A stretch of DNA of 64,000 bases. It comes from Iodidimonas nitroreducens (GTDB lineage: Bacteria; Pseudomonadota; Alphaproteobacteria; Sphingomonadales; Rhodothalassiaceae). Where the stretch lies: the NCBI GenBank assembly GCA_000710935.1, contig BAYV01000012.1, forward strand, positions 1-64,000. The letters run 5' to 3'. The notes under the pieces were generated by a model, which saw only the letters and a program-made list of their open reading frames with translations, was not told the origin of the DNA and searched no databases. The stretch's first letter is position 1; each line of letters opens with the position of its first letter. Both the position numbers and the translations under genes were made by a program. This document shows, in pieces, positions 23,944 through 32,321 of the stretch.

Positions 23944-26079
23944 CTAAAGCCACTGGCCGGTTGTTCCAATCCATCCGCCACTTCCCGCTTGGGTGTGCCG
24001 CGATTCACGGACAACAGACTCACCCGTCGCTGATGGCTCGGGGTTCACCTGTTCTCGCTCGCCGTTAGCCTTGGCTGGCATGGATTGATAGTCTTCAAGC
24101 TTGAGTGCCGCTGCTGACGCATTGGGCGGATTATCCGTCACTTCGATCGGCGCTCTAAAGGCGGCTGGCACCCACCCCATATTAGCGCGCGTTCCGGCAA
24201 AGGGTGCGCGCATAAGGGCAGTATAATTGTAAACCATCAAATCGAGCGTTTCGTTTCGAGAGCGGATTTTGATCCATTTTCCTCGGCGCAATTCTTCCGC
24301 CGTCAATTCATCAAACCATTCCTCACGCCAGTTGGCGGGCCAATGGATATAGCCTGGGCCGGGTTTTTCACGCCTCAGACGAGCGTCGACGATCGATTTC
24401 ATGGCGTTCACATTCGGAACCCACAATCGAGGCCCTGCTTTTTCCGGTCCGCCACGGGACTTTACGTCCAGAAAGCTGGGAGCTGGAAGCAGCTTTCCTT
24501 TCGGATTGCTCCCACCCTTCACGAGGGTGATGCGATGGGCATGCACACCTGCCAGTCTCGCTGCATGCCAGAATTTCACAGCATTGTCCTTCACTCCATC
24601 CTCACCACCTGTATCAATTGCGGTAGTAAGGATGGGCACGGACTGCGATGGATCAACCGCGCTTGGATAGCGTCGCATGACCACCTGGTTGATCAAAGTC
24701 AGCCAATGTTCAGGATATCTGGCTGGTTCCACCAATGTCGATCTGTCTTCCAACAGATGTATATCGAACCGATCAATAGGCCAGCATTCCAGCCCGTCGC
24801 CCCAGCCAACCACCATGACTTCAAAGCGATTAGCCTGGATATCCACCGCCGCCGTCAAAACCCGAACACCAGCAGGCACGGTCTGCATCTGCCAGCTTTC
24901 GCGACGTGCCATCAGAACATTAATATCCACAGGCTTTTCAGCCGTCAGCATCGACCTGTAATTCTTGCCACCCTTCACGTTCCAAAAGGCACGCAATTCA
25001 CTTTCGTCCTGCCGCATCTCCAATGTAATCTGAGCCAAGCGCCAAGCCCGCGCCAGTTTCGGCCAGCTGGTGAACCCCATAAGACCATCAACACGAAAGG
25101 TTCGCCAACGCACTGAAATCCAGTCGCCCTCTACCCTGCTGTCATCAAAAGGTTTTTGATGAGGCTGCAGCCAGCCATTATGAGGCAGATCAAGGGCCGA
25201 TAAGAGCATCTGTCTTTTGTGCACGGGATCAATAATACAGCCATTGTGCGGGCAGGTCAGATGCGCCGTACGTTCGGCGTCATCCGCGCTTCCTTTAGTG
25301 TCAAACCGGAGATGCTTATCGAACTCTGGCGAAAAATATTCGTTGCATTGAGGGCAGCGCCAATAGAAGCGCTCATTAGATCCCGCCTCGCAGATTGCCT
25401 CAATCCCGCCGCCGCCGTCACGCGACGGTGACGAGGACACATAGGTCTTTTCGGCCCCTTCGAAGGTTGTCTGGCGTCCTTCTAAAAGTGATAGCGCGGA
25501 ACCCTGACCATCAATGTCTTCAGGGAAATCATCGTAATCGTCCAGCCATCCCCATGGAACCGGTCGAGCGCGGAATTGTGCTCCAACTGGCCAAATATGA
25601 GTACTGAGCATACCTCTGAAGCGCTTCAGAAAAATATTATCACTGGACCCACCCGGCAGCATCTTTTCCTTGAGCACCCTATGCTGATCAATCAACGGCT
25701 CCAATCGCCGCACAACAAAATCCTGCATCATCGCCTTATCAGGCTGACAAATCATAAAATCGGTCGGCTGCTGGTGAATGGTCGCACCCCACCAGTTCAA
25801 GCCGATATCGGATTTTCCGGACTGCGCTGGGCCCTGAAGGCCGACGAGTGACACCGATGGGTCCGACAACGCATTCATAGGTTCGATCAGATGCGGAGCG
25901 ATATCATGCCGCCAAGGACCAGAATACCCGCCCTTTGGGTTTTTAAGCTTGCGATAGCGCTCCGCCCATTTCGGCACCGATAGAGGCTTGACCGGACGCA
26001 GGAGATGGGCCGCTTCCGATAAGATTGTGCGTGCTTTTCTGAATGGACGGATCTGTTGAATTTGGCGCAGATCCCTCAT
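23944..26079 (-). CDS. terminase large subunit, GpA family
   Basis: The 711-residue protein carries the GpA ATPase: Walker A-like GLQGPAQSGKS at residues 80-90, Walker B-like WGWLDDYDDFPED at about 177-189, and a zinc-binding pair CPQC (242-245) and CPHNGC (276-281). The C-terminal half has nuclease-type motifs (TAAVDIQANRFEVMVVGWG, TAIDTGGEDG). It packages DNA into the prohead and cuts concatemers. GGAGG sits nine bases before the ATG, supporting this start although it overlaps TerS by 137 bp. Confidence 0.93.
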   Translation of the reverse strand: MRDLRQIQQIRPFRKARTILSEAAHLLRPVKPLSVPKWAERYRKLKNPKGGYSGPWRHDIAPHLIEPMNALSDPSVSLVGLQGPAQSGKSDIGLNWWGATIHQQPTDFMICQPDKAMMQDFVVRRLEPLIDQHRVLKEKMLPGGSSDNIFLKRFRGMLSTHIWPVGAQFRARPVPWGWLDDYDDFPEDIDGQGSALSLLEGRQTTFEGAEKTYVSSSPSRDGGGGIEAICEAGSNERFYWRCPQCNEYFSPEFDKHLRFDTKGSADDAERTAHLTCPHNGCIIDPVHKRQMLLSALDLPHNGWLQPHQKPFDDSRVEGDWISVRWRTFRVDGLMGFTSWPKLARAWRLAQITLEMRQDESELRAFWNVKGGKNYRSMLTAEKPVDINVLMARRESWQMQTVPAGVRVLTAAVDIQANRFEVMVVGWGDGLECWPIDRFDIHLLEDRSTLVEPARYPEHWLTLINQVVMRRYPSAVDPSQSVPILTTAIDTGGEDGVKDNAVKFWHAARLAGVHAHRITLVKGGSNPKGKLLPAPSFLDVKSRGGPEKAGPRLWVPNVNAMKSIVDARLRREKPGPGYIHWPANWREEWFDELTAEELRRGKWIKIRSRNETLDLMVYNYTALMRAPFAGTRANMGWVPAAFRAPIEVTDNPPNASAAALKLEDYQSMPAKANGEREQVNPEPSATGESVVRESRHTQAGSGGWIGTTGQWL

Positions 26080-26626
26080 GCCTCAAATCCTCCAACCGGT
26101 CTGCCAAGTCATTCAACAGATCGCTGCAGGCAGATGACAGAACGTCGCGCTGTTCCCGGCTCATATCCATCTGCTTTGAAAGCCGGTCAGGAAGCCCAAC
26201 CATCGATTGCTGAAACCACACGAAGATTTGCCCCACTTCGGATTCGATGTCGGCAGCGCGAACGAAATCTCCACGCAGCTGGCCCAACTTGATCGCCGCA
26301 ATTTCCGCTTCAAGCGCTGCCTTTTGCTCTGCAGGAGTTAATCCGTTCAGACCTTGCGCTACTGCGGCATCCTCACCCAACAGCGCCAAACCCATCTGGC
26401 GAATATCGTTGCCCCGGCGCCGGGCCTCGTCTTCTTCTCGGGCCCGGTGGCCCTTCCACCATGCCACTGCCCGCTCCAAGGGGATTTCATAACCCTGCCC
26501 GTTTTTCCCCCGTGCGATTAGCGGAAAATCTGAATGTTGATCGATGATCTTTCGCATCGTCGGTTCGGATGGCATCCCTGGGATCGAAACCAGTTCTCCT
26601 AAGGTGACAACTGTTTCCGCACCCAT
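25943..26626 (-). CDS. terminase small subunit (Nu1-like)
   Basis: The 227-residue protein has an N-terminal winged-helix-like region (SIPGMPSEPTMRKIIDQHSDFPLI ... PLERAVAWWKGH), a central coiled helix (QKAALEAEIAAIKLGQLRGDFV) and a helical end. That is the plan of Nu1-type small terminases, which recognise the packaging site. The ATG at 26626 has a G-rich stretch upstream; the longer frame to 26686 runs into a T-rich tract. It precedes TerL. The packaging site itself may lie in 26627-26944, but I could not identify it. Confidence 0.82.
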   Translation of the reverse strand: MGAETVVTLGELVSIPGMPSEPTMRKIIDQHSDFPLIARGKNGQGYEIPLERAVAWWKGHRAREEDEARRRGNDIRQMGLALLGEDAAVAQGLNGLTPAEQKAALEAEIAAIKLGQLRGDFVRAADIESEVGQIFVWFQQSMVGLPDRLSKQMDMSREQRDVLSSACSDLLNDLADRLEDLRHEGSAPNSTDPSIQKSTHNLIGSGPSPASGQASIGAEMGGALSQA

Positions 26627-26805
26627 ATGCCTGCCCCCGGACTTAGCAAAAACAAAACAAAAACAAAAGGTTATATGAAAAAACAAAATCCTCTCATAAG
26701 CCGGGCCTCAGGCCACCGTATAGCTTTTTTGAGCGCGGAAGGACCCGGCAGGGGATATTTCTCTGGCACGAGGACCAAAATACCTTCATTTTTCGTGAAA
26801 CCCAC

Positions 26806-26836
26806 AAAAAGGCCCGCCACCGTCTCCGGTGCGGGC
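26806..26836 (-). terminator. intrinsic terminator upstream of the terminase genes
   Basis: On the minus strand GCCCGCACCGG and CGGTGGCGGGC pair with one bulge around a short loop and are followed by five T. It ends transcription after the gene at 26945-27484. The 318-bp interval 26627-26944 otherwise holds no gene and should contain the late promoter, and perhaps the packaging site. Confidence 0.75.
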
Positions 26837-26944
26837 ACATTTCCTTGGAATAGTTCATTTGTAATATCGACCGCTCTCATAAGTCAAGCGGGGTTATGAA
26901 CGTTTCCGAAATACCTACATAAATATCAATCACTTACAAGACTT

Positions 26945-27484
26945 TCATTGGCTGACGTTTTTCGAAATCCTCAGATAGTCCGCAACGATATCGCACCCGG
27001 CGCGGAGCAATACGAGCGCCGCCGTTGCGGCCCTCGCGCCCATATACCCCTCATTGGCACCAACGCTAGACGCGTCATCGGCATCAATCACCATGGCTTC
27101 AAAGGGAGCACGGATCGGCCGAGGCAAAACCTCCCGAGCCGCCAACCATTTCCGCCGCGCCGCCCATTGCGCCTCGGTCGGTTCAGTGCCGCGCCTACCG
27201 CCGTCCACCGGGACATTCATAGAGGCCACCACCCGCTGTGTAAGACCCGCCCGTTCATATTGTTCGCGATACCAAGTCGCGGCCTCATGCTGGCGTTCAG
27301 TCAGCATTTTTCGGTTCCGCAGCCGATCCACTGGCCAAGCCATCAGGTTTCGATGCACCCGCACCGGCTTGCGCCACCCATCCTCAATCATCACGGTATC
27401 AACGATGCCGCCCCGTGCCACCCGTTCTGGCGTCGCACCCAGACCCGTCAACTCCTTGGTCCTTCCCGTCTTGCGCCGTGCCAT
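26945..27484 (-). CDS. phage regulator-like protein of unknown function (possible DUF6456 relative)
   Basis: The 179-residue protein starts MARRKTGRTKELTGLGATPE after GGGAGTTGCATA. It has a basic N-terminus and a helical core (LTERQHEAATWYREQYERAGL, then MGARAATAALVLLRAGCDIVADYL). The pattern of 'residue pair-AATWYREQYERAG ... VDGG ... alanine-rich helix' recalls DUF6456 proteins of alphaproteobacteria, but I am not certain. It stands alone between the iteron-like array and a terminator, the position of a late-gene regulator. A role in switching on late transcription or binding the repeats is inference. Confidence 0.55.
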   Translation of the reverse strand: MARRKTGRTKELTGLGATPERVARGGIVDTVMIEDGWRKPVRVHRNLMAWPVDRLRNRKMLTERQHEAATWYREQYERAGLTQRVVASMNVPVDGGRRGTEPTEAQWAARRKWLAAREVLPRPIRAPFEAMVIDADDASSVGANEGYMGARAATAALVLLRAGCDIVADYLRISKNVSQ

Positions 27485-27592
27485 TATGCAACTCCCATTT
27501 GTTTCAATATTTCGGGTAAATTCATCATAGGATAGTTGGATAGTTATCCTGTCACGCACATGCGCGCACGCACACAAGCACCACCGTGAAAA

Positions 27593-27769
27593 AACTGTCC
27601 GAACTGTCCGAACTGTCCTTATGTTTTTGTTTTGGAATGTTGTTTGCTACGGACGGTTTCGGATGGTTCGGACAGTTAAAGGAGAGAAAAACAGGAATAT
27701 CCACCCCCGCCCCCGCGTCTTTCTCGATCTGCAATGCGCCCAACTGTCCGAACTGTCCGCAACTGTCCG
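27593..27769. repeat. iteron-like array: nine 9-bp AACTGTCCG units in 3 direct + 3 inverted + 3 direct groups
   Basis: Group 1 is at 27593-27619 (two exact units, one ending in T). Group 2 is the complement, CGGACGGTTT, CGGATGGTT and CGGACAGTT, at 27650-27677. Group 3 is at 27742-27769 (three exact units, one base between the last two). The 30-bp spacer 27620-27649 is T-rich. The array lies between the replicative helicase and the packaging-side genes in a 313-bp gap with no other gene. It fits a replication origin bound by an initiator, or an operator cluster; which one is unknown. Confidence 0.7.
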
Positions 27770-27797
27770 ACACGCTCTAGGTGCACATGCCAAATCA

Positions 27798-29366
27798 TCA
27801 CATAGCATAAGGGTCATAGTCGTCTCCCAGCATGCTTCCCTGCATTGGCGGTTTATCTGGTGACGGCGCAGACGAGCCTGCCGTAGGATCGTAATCATGG
27901 GACTTCAACCTTACGCCCCGGCGAAAAATACGTCCCCCAGCGCCCTTGCGTCGGATCACCTGTCGGTCACCCAGCGCCCGACCAAATGCAGTGTTGGAGA
28001 TGGGCTCATAATTACCTGCCTCGCACCATGTCTGATAATCTCGATAGAGGTCAGCAGCGCTTTCCTCGGCCCGTTCATCGCGCTCGCACCTGTCGTAAAA
28101 CCATTCGGAAAAAGGGTTGCTGGCCGCTCGGTAATCGGCCACCGCCTCCCGCACCGGTTCAGGGCGGACCAACCCCTCGGCCATCCACATAGCCAGCCCC
28201 TCAAGCGCCCAGTTCAAAATGCCCGGTCCCTCGGTTTCCACGAGCCGATCTTCCAGTGTGCGGTCAATCTCATTGTCCGGGATCTTGCGGGTGAAAGGGA
28301 TGGGCACGATGCGCCGCCATACCCCGTCGTCACCGCCCATCACGCGGGGACGGTCATTTACCTCCATCACAATCTTGAAGCGCGGCGAATATTCAAAGGG
28401 ATCTCGGTTCAAATGCCGTGCGGTGATCGGTGCTCCACCCGTAATGCCTTTCAACAAAGCCTCGTTAAGCTTTGCGCCTCGTGGTGGCTCCGAACAGCTC
28501 ACCAGCCGTACATCGCCCGATAGCCGCGCCAGATCGGGCGAGGCATCGGCTCCAGAGCGCTGCCCCAGATCAAGAAACGTTTTCACGTCCGCCACCGCCG
28601 CATAGCCGCCCATGACCCGTCTGATGATGTTCATAGTCGTCGATTTCCCGTCTTGCCCAGGGCCTTGCAGCATGAAAAAACACTGCTCTGAAACATGGCC
28701 GGAAAAAGCATAGCCGATCATCTTTTGGAAAAAGTCTGACATCTCCAAGTTCGGCAGGCATCGGGCAATATGCGCCCGCCAACCGGGGCATTGGGCTGAT
28801 GGATCATAGGCCACTGCGGCCTCGCGGGTTATGGCATCGGCGGGATCGTGGTTTTTCAAATGAAAGTCCACACCGCGCGATGCACAGTCCCGTATCTTCA
28901 GCGTTCCATTCGATAAGGTGATCGCCATGCGGTCCCGATCCAGTTGATCAGGCGCAACCCGCATATAATGCTTGCCTTGGGCCAGCATCGCCACCGTGCG
29001 TCCGGCATTACCCGCTTGGACGGCCCAACCAAACAGATCATCCGCCCTCTCCCGTGCCATGGCCGAGGCTTCAGCTTTTCCATCTGACGCCAGCCGCTTG
29101 GCGTGCTCTACCAAAGCCTGCGCTTCAATACGTATCCCTTGTGCTGTTTCATGGGCTAGCCGATGTGCCAGCATCTCGCCTTCCTCTGCCGACCAGCAAT
29201 GCCCGTTGAAAGCCAGCCAGCCGATCGATGGGCTAAACATCAGCCTACCCTGACCGCGTGCAACCAAGCGCTGGGAATTGCCCAGGTCACTCATATCACA
29301 ATAGGCCAATTGCAAGGGGTCCACGCCCTCTGCCTCAATCATCATGTCTTGTGACGGCTCGCTCAT
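27798..29366 (-). CDS. phage/plasmid-type SF3 helicase (D5/P4 primase-helicase family)
   Basis: The 522-residue protein contains the SF3 core: Walker A GPGQDGKST at about residue 235, FKIVMEVNDRPRVMGGDDGVWRRI (motif C and arginine finger region) at about 330, and a C-terminal winged region (SNTAFGRALGDRQVIRRKG). The N-terminal half corresponds to the D5 N-terminal domain (WLAFNGHCWSAEEG). It should unwind DNA at the phage origin, working with the Toprim primase encoded upstream. The ATG shares one base with the upstream stop. The iteron-like array follows it directly. Confidence 0.9.
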   Translation of the reverse strand: MSEPSQDMMIEAEGVDPLQLAYCDMSDLGNSQRLVARGQGRLMFSPSIGWLAFNGHCWSAEEGEMLAHRLAHETAQGIRIEAQALVEHAKRLASDGKAEASAMARERADDLFGWAVQAGNAGRTVAMLAQGKHYMRVAPDQLDRDRMAITLSNGTLKIRDCASRGVDFHLKNHDPADAITREAAVAYDPSAQCPGWRAHIARCLPNLEMSDFFQKMIGYAFSGHVSEQCFFMLQGPGQDGKSTTMNIIRRVMGGYAAVADVKTFLDLGQRSGADASPDLARLSGDVRLVSCSEPPRGAKLNEALLKGITGGAPITARHLNRDPFEYSPRFKIVMEVNDRPRVMGGDDGVWRRIVPIPFTRKIPDNEIDRTLEDRLVETEGPGILNWALEGLAMWMAEGLVRPEPVREAVADYRAASNPFSEWFYDRCERDERAEESAADLYRDYQTWCEAGNYEPISNTAFGRALGDRQVIRRKGAGGRIFRRGVRLKSHDYDPTAGSSAPSPDKPPMQGSMLGDDYDPYAM

Positions 29367-29812
29367 CAATGCACACTCCGCCTAAGGATATCTGGTGACC
29401 CCGCCCCGGCATCAGCGGCGGCTTGGGCAAGCGCCTGTTCCCGCCATGCCCGGCTTTTCTTCAAGGCCAGCATCGCTCCCTCCCTTTGTGCCCTGCTGTG
29501 CAAATCCAGCGCCGCGGCCGCCAACGCAGACACACGATCCGCCGCCGTTTCGGCATCCGGGGGCGGAGCCTGCCCCGCGGCTGCGGCATAAACCGCAAGC
29601 AGCGCTTCCGACTCTTCCAACACTTGCGGATCAGCCAGCATGCGTTTCAAAACTGCCCTCAATACCTTCGGATCAAAGCCCATGGCCTTTATCTCCGCGT
29701 CCAGTTCTCTGGCATCCGCATTGATAGCCTCGCGGGCCTTAGCAATATTTTCCAACCGCTCCAGATAACGTCGAATCAGGTCCGGTGCCTTTGCATTGTC
29801 CGCACCCATCAT
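29366..29812 (-). CDS. GapR-like DNA-binding domain protein with a C-terminal extension
   Basis: Residues about 10-75 (LIRRYLERLENIAKAREAINADARELDAEIKAMGFDPKVLRAVLKRM) follow the GapR/DUF2312 pattern, including ...EIKA.GFD.K.LR..L and EALLAVY. GapR proteins in alphaproteobacteria bind overtwisted DNA and promote replication. Here the protein is 148 residues, with an extra alanine-rich helical tail not found in chromosomal GapR (about 85-90 residues). It overlaps its neighbours by 1-4 bp in the primase-helicase operon, which supports a role in phage replication. Confidence 0.75.
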   Translation of the reverse strand: MMGADNAKAPDLIRRYLERLENIAKAREAINADARELDAEIKAMGFDPKVLRAVLKRMLADPQVLEESEALLAVYAAAAGQAPPPDAETAADRVSALAAAALDLHSRAQREGAMLALKKSRAWREQALAQAAADAGAGSPDILRRSVH

Positions 29813-31038
29813 GCCTTCTCCCTGATCTGATCATTGAAATCCGCGCCCATTCTAGGGCGTACCACACGCACCGATCTTGCCCCCACCCGGCGCCATGCCT
29901 GACGGGCAAGGCTGGCACACAAAGCGGCCCGCCCACCCGCATCCAGCATCGTCTCTGTGCGCCGGCGCATCGGCCCACGCGCAAAAATCCGCACAGGGGC
30001 CATATCGGCATCAATTGCCACAATCACATCGCCGGGATCGGGCAAAAGCCAGGGCGGCGAGGCCGGGTCGGAAATCGGCGCATGGGGGTCAAAGCAACCG
30101 TCTCGATCCCGCAACCAACCCCCTTGAAAATTGGCCAGGGATAAAACCGCCGCGACCCGCATAGGGCCGTGCTGTTCCATCAGCATCTGTGCCACCGCCC
30201 ATGTGCTCTCAAGCCCCTCACCCACCAGCAATGGCCCCATCCGAGCATCGGACAAAAGTGCCGGAGGCCCGAGCGGCGCAACTGCCCCTATGGGGTGCCC
30301 GTAGATTCGGCGCGATGGCAAAGGATCCCCGGTGTCGGGATCGCGCAAATCAGCCTTATCCGCACCATCGGCGGCCAAATAGGTCACATGAATGGCTGCC
30401 AGCCGCCATGCAATTTGGCCATGGCCCAGAGCCACCATCTTTGCCATGCCTACCACCATGGCAGGGGCGATCAGACGCACCTGCCCGCCCGCCCAAAGGG
30501 CCGGGCAGGCAGGGTGATATCGCAAAGCATCCAATCCGCCGGGCAGAGCTGCAGGGTCGAGATCGCGCGATTTCAACCAACGCTCTACCAAGCTGTTGCG
30601 CGCTGGCCGGGCATCGCGCCAGATCATGGCGGCAATGGGAAAAGTAGAACGGGAACGCGGTGCCGGTGGCAGGCGATGAACGGAATTTCGCGCAGGCGCA
30701 CGCGGGATCGCCTGCGCCTCTAAATCCCCGACCAATCGCTGCGCGGCATCTCGCGGTGATCCTCCCCGCAGGGCCATTTCCAGATCCACCGGACCGCCGC
30801 CTGCCACGCGCTTTCCCGGTGGCGGTGGGCAGGCAAAACAAGCCCAGACATTACGCGACAAGTGCACCGTAAACCGACCCGATCGAGCGGACCCACCACA
30901 TAATGGGCACGGCCCGGCCATACGCCCTGCACCGGACCGGCGCAGGCCCGCCACCCCATCCACATCCATCACCGACACTTGCCTGGCCCGATCGAATAGA
31001 TCATGGCGACGATGATCGCTTCTCTGGGGCCTGCTCAT
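29809..31038 (-). CDS. Toprim-domain DNA primase with zinc finger
   Basis: The 409-residue protein has a CHC2-like zinc ribbon (CPLCGG at 44-49, CFAC at 67-70), a DUF7146-like linker region, and a C-terminal Toprim domain with GEGLES (273-278), AIDAD (341-345) and a final DFND motif. It should make RNA primers for phage DNA synthesis with the SF3 helicase encoded two genes downstream. Both junctions are ATGA overlaps. Alanine- and arginine-rich segments reflect the high GC of the region. Confidence 0.88.
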   Translation of the reverse strand: MSRPQRSDHRRHDLFDRARQVSVMDVDGVAGLRRSGAGRMAGPCPLCGGSARSGRFTVHLSRNVWACFACPPPPGKRVAGGGPVDLEMALRGGSPRDAAQRLVGDLEAQAIPRAPARNSVHRLPPAPRSRSTFPIAAMIWRDARPARNSLVERWLKSRDLDPAALPGGLDALRYHPACPALWAGGQVRLIAPAMVVGMAKMVALGHGQIAWRLAAIHVTYLAADGADKADLRDPDTGDPLPSRRIYGHPIGAVAPLGPPALLSDARMGPLLVGEGLESTWAVAQMLMEQHGPMRVAAVLSLANFQGGWLRDRDGCFDPHAPISDPASPPWLLPDPGDVIVAIDADMAPVRIFARGPMRRRTETMLDAGGRAALCASLARQAWRRVGARSVRVVRPRMGADFNDQIREKA

Positions 31039-31673
31039 AAAACCACCCCCGGCATCACGCCAGAGACTGAAAATTTGTCGGTTTCATTTCCCCAGACTTG
31101 CCAGCCCGGTGCGGACTGACGTGCGAACATCTCCAGATAAGGACCATCCACCAGCGTCTGAATGCGATCACGCACCCCGTCCGGCTTGCGGCTGTGCTGC
31201 CGCCGCGGCTCAAAAATAACCTGACGGACGCCCCCTGATTTTCGCCGGGGAGCCCCTCGCGTAAACAGCAGGCACAGCTCCATCTCCTGCCGGGTCCAAT
31301 ACCCCATTCCCATGCGGGTAACCGGTGGCATCATCGCGTCAAGAGAGAGAAACCCCTGCGCCTCCGCTGCCGCGCGCGTTTTAACCCAGCAAAAAGCAAT
31401 CGTCTTGAAATCAAAGCCCCAGACTCTCCCCAAAGTGATCGCCTGATCCAGATGTGACGATACGATCCACATGAAAAGCGCGCAGTCCTTGGCTGCGCTA
31501 CGCTCCACCGGGATCGCTGCAAGACTGGGCGCATCCATGGTCCGATAATGGTCATGGGCGGACCGGTGAGGCGTGCTCTCCCCACCGCTATAGGTTCTAA
31601 ACGACCAGGGTGGGTCAGCATAAATGCACCCAAAGGGCCCATCAGGCAACAAAACACCCGATCCATGCACCAT
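31035..31673 (-). CDS. MT-A70 family adenine methyltransferase
   Basis: Begun at the ATG after the cupin gene, the protein has 212 residues. CIYADPPWSF (residues 16-25) holds the catalytic DPPW; FMWIVSSHLDQAI, FCWVKTRA and MGYWTRQEMELCLLFTRG are standard MT-A70 blocks. Phage MT-A70 enzymes methylate adenine N6 in DNA, probably to evade restriction. The longer frame to 31886 runs back through the cupin gene; a GTG at 31679 is an alternative start. It overlaps the primase by 4 bp. With the D12 enzyme at the other end, this phage has two adenine methylases. Confidence 0.88.
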   Translation of the reverse strand: MVHGSGVLLPDGPFGCIYADPPWSFRTYSGGESTPHRSAHDHYRTMDAPSLAAIPVERSAAKDCALFMWIVSSHLDQAITLGRVWGFDFKTIAFCWVKTRAAAEAQGFLSLDAMMPPVTRMGMGYWTRQEMELCLLFTRGAPRRKSGGVRQVIFEPRRQHSRKPDGVRDRIQTLVDGPYLEMFARQSAPGWQVWGNETDKFSVSGVMPGVVL

Positions 31674-31680
31674 GCGCACT

Positions 31681-32190
31681 CTATGAATCACCGCAGCCGG
31701 GGCCTGTCGAACCCGGATTCTTGGGGTCTGTGAAATCTCGCCAATGCCGCCAGCCCTGCGGGCAGTGAAATCCCCATGCACGAACATGAGGGCCGGTGAA
31801 AAACACCGTCCACACTGGTCCTTCATTTTTGGGAATCTCGATCCGGTGCGCCAATTTGGCGCGGCGAAATACCAGATCGCCTGCACATATCCTGTCGCGA
31901 TGATGAACGCCCCCGGCCGCGATCCGGTGTTCGATATAGCTGCCCAAAACGATCAACGAACACGATATCCAAGGGTGATCGTGCAATGCGCGATCATCAT
32001 CAGACCGGTGAAATCTGTGCAAATAAATATTGAACAAAGGGTTGCGCGGGATCATGTACCAGCGCTCCAGATAAGTCTCACCCTGCCCGATCACGCCCTG
32101 CCCAATCACTAAATCCGGACGTGGGCGGCCCACCAAAAAGCGATTAATGCGTCTCAAGCAGAAAGTCCGCAGGCGTTCAGGTATTTTCAT
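31681..32190 (-). CDS. cupin-fold phage protein
   Basis: The 169-residue protein starts after AAAGGAGACGGTG. It has cupin-type motifs: HRFHRSDDDRALHDHPW (metal-binding His cluster near residue 58-74), then RICAGDLVFRRAKLAHRIE (second cupin motif near residue 105), then WTVFFTGPHVRAWGFHCP. Similar small cupins occur in many phages without a known substrate. It lies in the early operon between the tiny membrane-peptide gene and the MT-A70 gene. It may be a dioxygenase or sugar-binding protein; neither is supported further here. Confidence 0.7.
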   Translation of the reverse strand: MKIPERLRTFCLRRINRFLVGRPRPDLVIGQGVIGQGETYLERWYMIPRNPLFNIYLHRFHRSDDDRALHDHPWISCSLIVLGSYIEHRIAAGGVHHRDRICAGDLVFRRAKLAHRIEIPKNEGPVWTVFFTGPHVRAWGFHCPQGWRHWRDFTDPKNPGSTGPGCGDS

Positions 32191-32210
32191 CACCGTCTCC
32201 TTTCTCTGGC

Positions 32211-32321
32211 TCACAGGCAAAGCCCGATCACCGCCCAAAGCCACAGGTTCACGCCAAAAATCAGCAGCGCCGCATTGCGCTTGCGCATCCGCGCGCGCGG
32301 CAGCAGAAATGATCGTGTCAT
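32211..32321 (-). CDS. 36-residue single-TM early peptide
   Basis: An ATG overlapping the upstream stop by 4 bp (ATGA) opens a 36-codon frame: MTRSFLLPRARMRKRNAALL, then a hydrophobic segment with two Trp ending VIGLCL. GAGGAAAGC lies at ribosome-site distance. A basic N-terminus followed by one helix predicts an inner-membrane peptide. It fits exactly between two coupled early genes (the cupin start follows 20 bp later), which argues that it is translated. No family is known to me; a superinfection-exclusion or host-modulating role is possible but unproven. Confidence 0.6.
   Translation of the reverse strand: MTRSFLLPRARMRKRNAALLIFGVNLWLWAVIGLCL

Noticed and set aside
26627-26944. Packaging (cos) site upstream of terminase
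   Set aside because: The place is right, but I see no repeat cluster or symmetric nick site that I could defend; only the terminator is reported.
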